Of a stretch of 64,000 bases of DNA, positions 54,846 through 64,000 are shown in pieces. Source of the DNA: Hygrophila difformis (taxonomy: Eukaryota > Streptophyta > Magnoliopsida > Lamiales > Acanthaceae); assembly GCA_030278955.1 (NCBI GenBank), contig JAOANR010000009.1, positions 35,751,504 to 35,815,503 on the forward strand. The letters run 5' to 3'. The stretch's first letter is position 1; each line of letters opens with the position of its first letter. A model generated the notes under the pieces. The model worked only from the letters and a program-made list of their open reading frames with translations. It was not told where the DNA came from and did no database searches. A program made the position numbers and the translations under genes.

Positions 54846-56350
54846 TTATGATAATATATTTATTAGCATTGGAGTTGGACAATGAAGGTATATTTATCTT
54901 ATGTAAAATCAACAGTTTGAATTTTCCAACGAGAAAATTTGGTTTGCTTAGCAGTAATGGTTAAAGAAATTGGTTTGAATATACTTGGTGTGTGAATTTT
55001 CCCTGTTTATTGAACTTACCTACAAGATGGATTTAAACTTCAGATTTCACATATTTGTTTATTTAATGAAAAACAGTGCTTTATTACTATATTATTGATA
55101 TTTGCAGTGGCTTAAATCAAAATTTCACTTTCACTTTCACTATTTCTGTTGTTGTTGTTGGTGAGTTTCCACAAGTATGCTTATATATTGGTGATGCTCT
55201 GTTGAATCGTACTTATGTGGATGTTATTTTTTTAACAGCTAGCTTTTCCAGTATGTGAATTTCATTGAAGGACCAAAGTTCTCCTTGCCTGCTTACCTGG
55301 CCATTGTTGGTGCCGCATCACCCCTATTCTTCTAAGGTAAATAAAAATAGCTATTTATTTATGGATTTATTGATCTGAACTCATATTGTTGTTGTCAATA
55401 GAAATAATAAAGAAAGATAGCTTCTTTATAAGCATTTTTTGTGATGCGGCCACATGGTCCACTCAAGTATATTCCAATTTGATTTATCTGCCTTCAATGC
55501 TAGATAACACTAAGGAATATGAGGCCAAGCAAATGCAGAGAATGTAAGTTTATTATAAAGATTAGTATTTTGCTGTGTCATTTCTGCAATTGCTTTTCTG
55601 AGTTAACAATAGGACTCATCTATGATACTAAAGTGAATGATCATACTTGATTGATGCCTTGGCCTTTAGGGAATAGAACTGTCTAGATGATTTATACATC
55701 TCATTAATAGACTGTTAGTCCGAAAGATATACACTGTCTATTACACATTTTTGGATATCTTGTACAACATAATTAATTGCTTCTCAGTTCAACTGTAGGA
55801 AGAATTTGATGCAATCATTGAGGACAACTCAAATGTGGGTGAGGGTGCCTTCGATCTGGACAAATGCTTTATATGTTGTATCCCTTAGGAATTCTTCCCA
55901 CACATCTCCTTAAATCCAACCGGCAATGCTTTATATTTTGTAGTGTAACAGTAGTGTGAATGTTAGATGATGAGGATATTTATCATGTATTTTGAGGATG
56001 GTATGGTTTCTTTTAATTAAATATTGGGAAGGTTCCAAATAGTGTAATCAGTAATGACTATTTGGTGAATTTGTATATATTAAATTAAATGGTTTTAGTA
56101 TTTTGTCCATATTGGTGGAATTTTATTGGTGGATTTATGTCAATGCATGCAGACCACTGAAAACATGAAGAAATGGCCACTGGAAAAATGCAAAAATGTA
56201 ATTGCCTGCTGTATTGACTTGGCGACCGCATTGTAGGTCGCAGGAGTCGCCGGAAAATGTTAACTCTGGTTAACGGAGGGGGCCTGCGACCGCATCTCCG
56301 GTCGCTAGGGGCTGCGACACCTAGTCCCTGCAGTCGCTGTTAGAATACCA

Positions 56351-57608
56351 ACCAGGCTTATAGCTACCTCAGTCCCTGCGGTCTAAAGAATTATTTTCTT
56401 AATTTATAATTTTAAAAATTTCGTTTTCAGAAAAATTTAATCTAACTTTGAAGAATCTCTAGGAATATTTTGTAATAAAATGTTGCATGGAAATTCTCCC
56501 TTCGATAATATACAACAGTGTGCATATTTCATTTTCATAGCATGCCATCCCTATAAGCTATATCCACCTTAATGCATGCAATTTTCAACCCATTCAAACG
56601 GCATTTTTAATTTGAGCCAAAACTGGCTATTCCGCCATTGCAATACATTTTTCCAACTGTCATAATAGCTCATTGTTTTTTTGAGGAAGAATGGCCTTTT
56701 ATTCCATACAGGTCCGAAAAGCTTTAGTACAACACTAGGCAGGATAGCCAAGTCAATGAAAATGCCTAATGGACCGACAAACTACACAACACAGTAAGAA
56801 AACCAGCAATAATAACTTTCAATGCTAGACGTAGGCCTCCAAAAATCTGAAGACTAGCAACATAGCAGCTTTATTGGCCTTCCAAAGAAAACACAAACAA
56901 AATCGTCGAGCATGAAATGACCCCATGACCAGCGGCATCAGCAACATGAAGATCGCTACAAAGCCTTCCCAATAATCCCCACCAACAGCGAGATATATTC
57001 CAAAAGCAGCAACATCATCGGACATAGATAAAAACCAAAACCTGTCTCAAAGAGCTTTCTCCCCAATATGCTATGTGACTTCCAATTGAAACAGCCACAA
57101 TAAGACAATCCCATACTAGCTTTATATTCACCTCTCCCCTGCATCAATTTCAAACTCCAAGTGCAACGAAAGAAAAGGGACTAGGACAGAAGGAAAGAAA
57201 CAAGATCGATCAAGAGCTCAGAAGAGGGGTGACCGGCTAAGAGGAATAGGAGAAACCTACATGAAAAATCGAATAGTACTTTACTCAAAACCCCAATTAT
57301 GGCGAATGAAGCACTCCATTTACCTTTATCCCAACCTTATCCGCGGTCTCACAACTTCTTTCTCTTTCTCTTGTGAGTTTAAATTTGGGACTTCATAATT
57401 CATTTTGTCCTGATCACATTTACCATCAATTTTGTAGAACAGTTGATTTTTATTTTTATATCTAAAACCTCTAAAACTCCTCTATTGCGAAATACTATAT
57501 TGGTTCTGTTAAGCAAAAAGGACTAACAACTAAATTCCTAATAATTCCTAAAAACGGCACATCTATATACGGATAACCCCCAGTGCAAACTCGTCACTTA
57601 AAAAAATA
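56351..57608. other. Intergenic, no feature recognised
   Basis: Moderately AT-rich with short open frames on both strands, none with a recognisable domain. I see no repeat family I can name. Confidence 0.4.
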
Positions 57609-58100
57609 CTCCCTCCGTCCCACGAATTGTGGCTCGTATTCCTCTTTGGGCTGTCCCACGAATTGTGGCCACTTTCCCTTTTTAGATAAATTTAATTAAT
57701 ATAAATATGATTAGAATCTTAATGGTTTCTAAATCCGATTAAAAGTAATCACTTTTACTATTCTGCACAACTCCCAATACACTTTTATTTTTCTACACAA
57801 ATTCCCTTACATTTCTTTAATTCTTCATATTTTAAAATTGGTACAAATAAAAATTATATAAAATATATATTCTAAATCTAGACGTCTAGACGATTCTAAC
57901 AAGACCACACTTGAATATTTTTCTCTAATTAAATCATTACAATAGTATTTTGTCAAAGTTAAACAATAAAGAAAGTCAAAATTCATTAAAATTTTAAACA
58001 CAAATACCCACATCACTTTAACCACTAAACCTCACCACACCCCACCACATAAATTACCGTGCCCAAAAGAAACGAGCCACAATTCGCGGGACGGAGGGAG
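57609..58100. mobile_element. Stowaway-like element (492 bp)
   Basis: Long inverted ends CTCCCTCCGTCCCACGAATT and AATTCGCGGGACGGAGGGAG, flanked by TA on both sides. The body is AT-rich and non-coding. Confidence 0.92.
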
Positions 58101-58105
58101 TAATA

Positions 58106-59055
58106 CTCCTTCCGTCTAGGGATGTCAACTTTACCCGTAGGGTCGGGTAACCCGTCGGGTAATCGGGTATCGGATAGGGTAGGGTAGAGATAATCGGGTA
58201 GGATATTACCCGAAACCGAAATAAATCATATCGGATGCGGGTAGGGTACAGATTTCATATATTACCCGATTACCCTACCCGATTACCCGATCATATATAT
58301 ATATATATTTATTTATCTATATATACTATATATATTTAATTTATATTACATATTGAGATATATTTATATGTTTGTTTATTTATTTATTTATTTTTATATT
58401 TTAAATTTATTAACATTTGAGATTTGATAGTAAAAAGATTTATGAATTTTTTACTGAATATTCTTAAATATTACAGTATTTATTTATGTTGCTTTAGCGG
58501 TTTCTTTTAAATATTCTTTTAAATTTTGTTCTCGTGCAATAATGAAGGTTTTATTTATTTTTTATGGTGAAAAATAAGTTTTTTCTTTATTAAAATTGGG
58601 TCGGTTAGAATCGGTTAACTATGTAATATTTAAAATTTCTGATACCCGTTTATCCGCGGATAATTCGCATACCCGACGGATATTACCCGAATCCTACCCG
58701 ATATTTAATTTTAGGGTAATAGGGTAGGGTAAGGATATGATAATTATATTTCGGGTAGTGAGTAGAGGTGGCCTACCCGTACCCTACCCATTTACAACCC
58801 TACTTCCGTCCCACTAATTCCGTCTCATTTTCCTTTTTGTCCGTCCCATTACAATTGTGATCACATTTCCCTTCTAGAAAATAATTACATAATTTTCATT
58901 ACTAAACCCACTACCATCACATCATATTAATAAATAAATATATTAAAATTTCAAACACATAACTATCACATTACACATAACTAAATCAATTAAAAATTCA
59001 AATACATTCCAATCAAATTACATCGGTGCCAAAAAAAGAAATGAGACACTAAGCG
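58106..59055. mobile_element. Stowaway-like element split by a hAT MITE
   Basis: CTCCTTCCGTC at 58106, continued after the insertion by CCACTAATTCCGTCTCATTT. A degenerate right end is at about 59030-59055 (AAAGAAATGAGACACTAAG). TA at 58104-58105 and about 59056. Confidence 0.65.
58117..58802. mobile_element. hAT-type MITE (686 bp)
   Basis: Starts TAGGGATGTCAA and ends TTACAACCCTA, with a perfect 8-bp duplication CTTCCGTC at 58109-58116 and 58803-58810. Subterminal GGGTA/TACCC motifs are very dense. The centre is AT-rich and non-coding. Confidence 0.9.
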
Positions 59056-59274
59056 TATTAAAACATTATAAGTCACAAAAATAGCAGAAAATACATCAGA
59101 AACCCCATTTTAGAAACAAGTACTGTAAAGAAAAGTAGTAGAAAACTATGGAAGTAGGTGCATGCATAAAATTTAGTACAAAATCAAAATACAAGCATCA
59201 AACACAGTATTTTTATTCTACAAGCACATATGAGTCAGATCGCACTCCCACAATCACATTTACGATTTTCCGAT

Positions 59275-61243
59275 TCACATCTTCCGTGGCCGCGCATCCA
59301 ACCGTACAGCTATCACATCGTCGTCCTCGTCTCCAACCCGTCCTACGTCATTAAACGTCTGCCCCGAGATCTGGTCCGCCGCCTTCAGCTTCTCCGCTGT
59401 TTCCACCGCCGGCATCTCCTCCACCTTAATCTCCGCCACCTCAATCACCACCGGTATCCCCTCCTCGTCAACCGCCAGCCTATGCCCCACCCGTGGCTCC
59501 CCTCTTCCTTCGTACGAAACCTGCCCTGCAGCACTCCCCTCCGTCGTCTCTGTTGCAGGATGAGGCGTCAGCTTATCTTTAATGGCGTCCTTCACGCTCC
59601 CCAATGCTCCCAAAATCCCTCCGCCGCCGCCGCCGCTGGAGGTGTCATCCTCCTTCCCCCTGCTACACACGTCGGGTCTAGATTACTTGATTATACATAA
59701 ATTTGATTTGATCATTGAATATAATGTGCCCCCTACTTTTGTTTGGATTACCTCTCGTCCATGCTAATTTCCCCCAATTTTCTCCTCGCTTCTTCCTTTG
59801 ATTCTTCGTACTTCCTCTGCATTACCAAAAGAATTGTTTCAGATGAATTTAACCAATCGAAATGCACAATGATGTGTATACAAATGACGAAATTCCTACC
59901 ATGGCGGCTTCTTTGGCCTCCTGCTCCCTCCGTTTAGCCGATTCGGCAGTCTCCGCCGCTTTCTCCTTCGTCTTCTCTTTGGTTTCCTCCGCCGTCCGTT
60001 TAGCCGATTCGGCAGTCTCCGCCACCTTCTCCTTTGTTTTCTCTTTGGTCTCCTGCGCCGTCCGTTTGGCCGATTCGGCAGTCTCCGCCGCCTTCTCCTT
60101 CGCCTTCTCTTTGGTCTCCTGAGCCGTCCGTTTACCCAATTCGGCAGTCTCCGCCGCCTTCTCCTTTGTCTCCTCTTTCTTCCCCGTCAAGAAATCTATA
60201 GTTCTCGCCGCCGCGTCCGCCGCCATGTCCTTCAGTCCAGTTACTTTCCCGATTGCCGTGTCTTTTCCTTCTTTGGCTTTGTCCGCCGTGTATTCTTTGT
60301 ACTCCTCGGCCTTCTCCATGGCGGAATCCTTCGTCTCCCTCATCTTCCCAGTCGTGGCATCTTTTGCTTGTTTAGCCTTCTCCGCTGCGGAGTCGACGGT
60401 CTCTTTAGTTTTGTCCGCCGTGTAGTCCTTGTACTCGGCGGCCTTTCCCACGGCGGCATCCTTCGTCTGTTTTGCCTTCTCCGCTGCGGAGCGGGTGACT
60501 TCTTTAGTTTTGTCCGCCGCATAATCCTTGTACTCGGTGGCCTTTCCCACGGTGGCGTCCTTCGCCTGTTTCGCCTTCTCCGCCGCGGACTCGGCGGTCT
60601 CTCTCGTTTTCTCCATCGTGTAGTCTTTATACTCGCCGGCCTTCCCCATGGCGGCGTCCTTCGCCTGTTTCGCCTTCTCCGCCGCGGATTCGGCGGTCTC
60701 TCTCGTTCTCTCCTTCGTCTGTTTAGCTTTCTCTGCCGCGACGTCCTTCGTCTGCTTCGCCTTCTCCGCCGCGGACTCCGCCGTCTCTCTTGTCTTCTCC
60801 TTCGTGTAGTCCTTATACTCGCCGGCCTTCCCCATGGTGGAATCCTTCACCTGCCTGGCTTTCTCCGCTGCAGATTCGGCGGTTTCTCTCCCCTTACCCA
60901 CCGTATAGTCTTTGTACTCGGCTCCCTTACCGACGGCAGAATCTTCGGTCTCCCAAATCTTTTCAGCCGCCGCTTGCTTCTCCCTTGCAGCTCTCTCAGC
61001 CGCTTCCTCAGCCGTCTCGGCTGTTCTTCCGGCGTATTCCCCAGACTTCCCCATTACAGCTTCTTTGGCATGCTCAACCGTCCTCATCAGGCTGCCAATG
61101 ACGCCAGGAGACTTGTCTTCCTCCCTGCCTTCCCTCAGCCGCGACGCCTCCTTTTCTCGGTTCACTTCACTGAGCTCCTCCGCCGCAACTCTGGCGGCAA
61201 TTTCGGCTCTCTTTTCCCTATCGGGCTGCTGCATCGACGCCAT
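59275..61243 (-). CDS. LEA protein with 11-mer repeats, two exons
   Basis: Exon 1 is 61243-59900 (448 codons), ending ATG before a GTAGGA donor at 59899. Exon 2 is 59652-59275 (125 codons and stop), giving about 573 residues. Residues 1-45 read RAEIAARVAAEELSEVNREK, the conserved start of group 3 (LEA_4) seed proteins. About 93-325 are 33-residue modules, each three 11-mers (for example AEYKDYTADKTKETVDSAAE). About 359-447 are four 22-residue modules around AETAESAKRTAQETKEK. Exon 2 has a glycine run, GILGALGSVKDAIKDKL, and KAADQISGQTFNDVG, a conserved LEA C-terminus. Such proteins are disordered in water, turn helical on drying and protect membranes and enzymes in seeds and stressed tissue. 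The exon 2 start is chosen to keep phase (AAG before GAGGAT); the stronger-looking CAG nearby would not keep frame. Confidence 0.88.
59653..59899 (-). other. Intron of the LEA gene (247 bp)
   Basis: Donor ATG/GTAGGA at 59899. Acceptor AAG ending at 59653, or an alternative site close by. AT-rich compared with the GC-rich exons. Confidence 0.6.
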
Positions 61244-61353
61244 TAAATCTCTCTGAAAATGTTTTTTTGGTTCTGCTGAATTTGTGCTGTGAACTTGAGA
61301 CAGTAGCGCTTAAAATTTGAAAGATGAATCGGGACAGAAGGAATGTAAAATCA

Positions 61354-61469
61354 ATATAAATAAGCAAGGAAAGTGATAGTGTGGTGTGACACCTATCAGA
61401 GATTGATATCGTTAGCCGAGCGAGATGTGGACACGTAGCACCAGAGCAGGCTGCTCAATTGCCACGTGG
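61354..61469 (-). promoter_or_regulatory. LEA promoter: TATA-like box and two ABRE/G-box motifs
   Basis: A palindromic CCACGTGG G-box at 61462-61469 and an ACACGT core at 61431-61436, about 32 bases apart, lie roughly 190-225 bases upstream of the ATG. Paired ACGT boxes bind bZIP factors (ABI5/ABF) and give ABA and drought induction. An AT-rich TTTATATT on the minus strand (about 61362-61354) is a plausible TATA box. Confidence 0.7.
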
Positions 61470-61479
61470 AGGATTGAGA

Positions 61480-63371
61480 GTTTTCAAAGAGGCGGATAAC
61501 ACAAATAGTTATAGAGGCTGGGACTTGGGAGGCATGGCTATATGGCATAGAGTATATGATATGAATATGATCATCTTTTATGCTTTTCTAGTAACTACTT
61601 ATGCTGTTTGCATAACGCATGTCAATCTCTGACCATCTTTTTCTTCCTCTTTATCATCGTTTTCTTTTTCATTTATCCTTTTTATCTTTAATATAAAACC
61701 ACTTATCTTTCAATTAGAGTACATTTTATCTTCTTAATTAATTAAATTAATTTCTATTTAAAATCAAGATATAATATCAATTATCAAGCAAAAAAAGATA
61801 TAATATCAATTTGCATATTGGGCAAAAAGTTATTAATTCATTAATTTTCTACGCACAGTTCCAAAAAATTTTACAACCAGAGTAGCTTTTAAAAGTTTTC
61901 AAAAATTATTTTATAAATTAATTAATTTTTCTTTAAATCACAATTTATGATATGCAGCTACTTCTACCGAACATTCTATAAAAACTAATACCTACAGCTC
62001 TTTACCATTAGAATCTACAGCTACAGCTAGCTCTCTGTACGGAACATACCTTTTTTGAAATTAGTTATCAAATTTGGTAGGTACTAAATTTTGATAACTA
62101 GTAATCTATCGAATTTGATAGATAAATTATTTTCCCTATACTAAGAAATCAAAATTAAATTAACCTTTTTTTTTTCTGCGAACATGACCATTTAAATAAA
62201 TTCTATTTTCAAAAATTAAATTATTTACTTTCACTTATATTTATAATAAAAATTAAATTAAATTAAATTCCTTTATAGATTCCACAAGATCAAGTTGTAG
62301 AAAGAAAATAATTTTATAACAGGGCAAATATTAAAATGGAAACACCAAATGCATGTTCTGTTATCCACCGTACGTGTGGCATGGATTGATTAGATAGATA
62401 CGAATATCAAGAAAAGAAAAACGAAGGATGAAAAATGATAGACAATTCGCGATAAGTAAAGTGAATCGATAGTATTTGAATCTAATAGTATGATCTAGTC
62501 GTAATCCATCCCTTCCTATTCTATTCCCAAAGGTTGATTACAATCCAAGTATCTCATCCTCCAATGGAGTGTTTAGCTTTAGCCCGAAAGTTTAAACACC
62601 AATTGAAAGCAAAATGCTGTCTGTGACCTTTTCAAATAGTTATGTGAAATACAGTTCAATAGCGTAAGAAATGATTACAAAGAGGTCCTATTTATTTATA
62701 GGTTCAGGTGATTAGGACACTAATTCCCCCTTAATTACAAATAGTATTAAGCAACTGATCACTACTTACTACTTTAAACACCAAGAAAAGAGAAACAAAA
62801 CAAAGGGAACAGCTACTAGCGTTGGTGTTGGCGTGAGGTAGGCGTGTCATAGGATACACAGGGGGATCGATGGTGTGTTGATGCGGTTTCTTGCATTGTT
62901 TTCCCTCTCAATTGGAGCGTCTGTCATGTCGATCAGCGTATTCCTGGCCTTGAATAATAAAGCACTAAATAATTAAAAGTGTTTTGTTTCTTCTCAGTGT
63001 TGGGCTTGCTGAATCCATCCAGTTGTTTAATTCCTCTTTATCCATTGTTAAAATCTTTAATTCTTTATGAGACTTGCACCCGGCCCTTACAATTTTCGAC
63101 ATTTCCGACTCTATGATCATCTCGTCAATCCCCAATAATATGGAAATGTAGTCAGGGAACCTAACTCTTGATTTCTGAAACAGGTGCTGTCCAGAATAGT
63201 CAACGCGGTAGTCTTGGTTCCCATTGCATGTGCTACTATGAATAATTCATATGATGATCATTTAGTATTTTTACACCACATCATTTGGACTCAATCGTAT
63301 GGTAACGTATTAAACAAACGAATGCTTACAACAACATAGGATGAAGCTGAAAGAAGGAGCGCTATAACTTT
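61480..63371. other. Intergenic, AT-rich, no gene seen
   Basis: Long AT-rich sequence with no frame of interest and no repeat I can name. Confidence 0.5.
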
Positions 63372-63494
63372 CACTACGAAAATTTTACCGGAAGGAGACA
63401 AAGTGATTTGGTCGCCTGACTTATGAGGTGACGAAATTTTAGGCAACAATATTCATCTTCTTTTTCGTCGCCTTCCCGTGAATTTTTTATAGTG
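63372..63494. mobile_element. Miniature CACTA element (123 bp)
   Basis: Begins CACTACGAAAATTTTACCGG and ends with the imperfect complement CCCGTGAATTTTTTATAGTG. TTT is present on both sides, the 3-bp duplication of the CACTA superfamily. The interior has GTCGCC/GGCGAC motifs. Confidence 0.8.
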
Positions 63495-63765
63495 TTTCAA
63501 CGAGCTACATGAATTGTAACGGCTTTGCCCTACTGCACCTGCAGATCATGCACCCTAACTCCTCCCAATATCCTTCCCATATGTCTGATTTCTAAGATTG
63601 TTGTTTGCATTGTTGAGTTTCAATCTAGTTTGTAGTGTAATTAGGCAATTTATTCATACGCGCCGTACCTTGGAATGGTTCATACCAATTAGGGATAAAT
63701 AAGAGTCGTAGTTTAATTATCTAATATGTAAAAATTTATTGTCTAAGCCAACCTAACAAATTATA

Positions 63766-64000
63766 CTTCCTCCGTCCCACTGTTTTTGTTATAGATCAAA
63801 TTTTGGCACTATTCAATAATTAACTTTGATTCAAATTTTTATCATAGTTGTGTAAGAAAAAACATAGTCAAGTGAGATCTTGTTAGATTCGTCTACTATT
63901 GTAGTTAGGAATACTAACTTTTTATAATTTTTCATTGTACACAGTTTAAGTTATTAACCGTTAAAAATGTGCATCGACATGCATGTCAAAGGGGTATGTA
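63766..64000. mobile_element. Stowaway-like element, cut by the window end
   Basis: Starts CTTCCTCCGTCCCACTGTTT after TA. The interior has GATTCGTCTAC and GTGCATCGACATGCATG like the other Stowaway copies here. The right end is outside. Confidence 0.75.

Larger units (their letters stand above)
53218..56350 (+). mobile_element. CACTA-type element, right end missing
   Basis: The left end CACTACAAAAAAAGAC is typical of En/Spm elements, followed by many GCGACC and GGTCGC subterminal motifs to about 53420. A second cluster of GCGACCGCAT motifs at 56218-56345 marks the other subterminal region, but no GTAGTG end follows. Inside are C-rich sequence, duplications (53664-54456) and a long (TTC)n. No transposase was seen. 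Confidence 0.7.

Noticed and set aside
54657..54851. Poly-phenylalanine frame
   Set aside because: It is a translation of the (TTC)n microsatellite.
56690..57180. Possible LINE or SINE remnant
   Set aside because: No reverse transcriptase motif, poly-A tail or internal Pol III boxes could be recognised.
60368..61246. 292-codon plus-strand frame opposite the LEA gene
   Set aside because: It is the antisense shadow of the GC-rich 11-mer repeats; composition (L, R, G rich) follows from the LEA codons.

Overview
The window looks like a repeat-dense stretch of a eudicot plant nuclear genome. The evidence is long-LTR Ty3/gypsy and Ty1/copia retrotransposons, Stowaway, hAT and CACTA DNA-element remnants, a 500-N scaffold gap, and one clear host gene, a late-embryogenesis-abundant (LEA) protein with ABA-response boxes. 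No bacterial features, rRNA or tRNA genes were found. Species is not determinable from what I see.

Layout. 1-17959 is a nest of gypsy elements. Element A (minus strand, left part cut by the window edge) keeps its gag, an extra ORF before gag, the primer binding site and a complete 2.6 kb 5' LTR. A sits in the leader of element B, a decayed CRM/Galadriel-like chromovirus (plus strand) whose 3' LTR carries a dense array of palindromes. B in turn abuts the reverse transcriptase of element C, a Tekay/Del-like chromovirus that also carries a solo LTR (5-bp target duplication TGAAC) and ends in the gap at 17960-18459. 18460-19750 is probably host sequence with two candidate minus-strand exons.

19750-51300 is best read as one very large inverted repeat. 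A Ty1/copia element lies in minus orientation (gag near 43850, integrase 41008, integrase/RNase H 25657-23932, LTR 20333-19750) and a sister copy lies in plus orientation (gag 43899, integrase, RNase H 47463, LTR 47581-51300). They are head to head across a spacer of about 60 bp, and both lack the reverse-transcriptase core through the same deletion. The arms were then hit by later insertions: a 3.2 kb solo LTR (20683-23926), an unclassified LTR-like element H (25896-41007) that itself received the young full-length Tekay-like element D (26683-37790, TSD GCCAT), a hAT MITE in the gag region, and an LTR-like piece (47632-51065) carrying a 1.76 kb hAT-type element with a captured exon.

52000-59000 holds a foldback element, a truncated CACTA element with internal duplications, Stowaway MITEs and a hAT MITE nested in one of them. 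59275-61243 is the LEA gene (minus strand, two exons), with two ACGT boxes in its promoter. The rest, to 64000, is AT-rich intergenic DNA with a miniature CACTA element and the start of another Stowaway.

The most interesting material is in the Tekay-like elements A and D. Both have a small coiled-coil/acidic-tail ORF between LTR and gag and a CCATGG leader hairpin. Four LTR variants share positionally conserved splice donor, branch-point and acceptor signals. C and D share three 3' stem-loops and a doubled polypurine tract. Together these suggest an RNA-processing and packaging layout richer than the textbook LTR-gag-pol-LTR plan.
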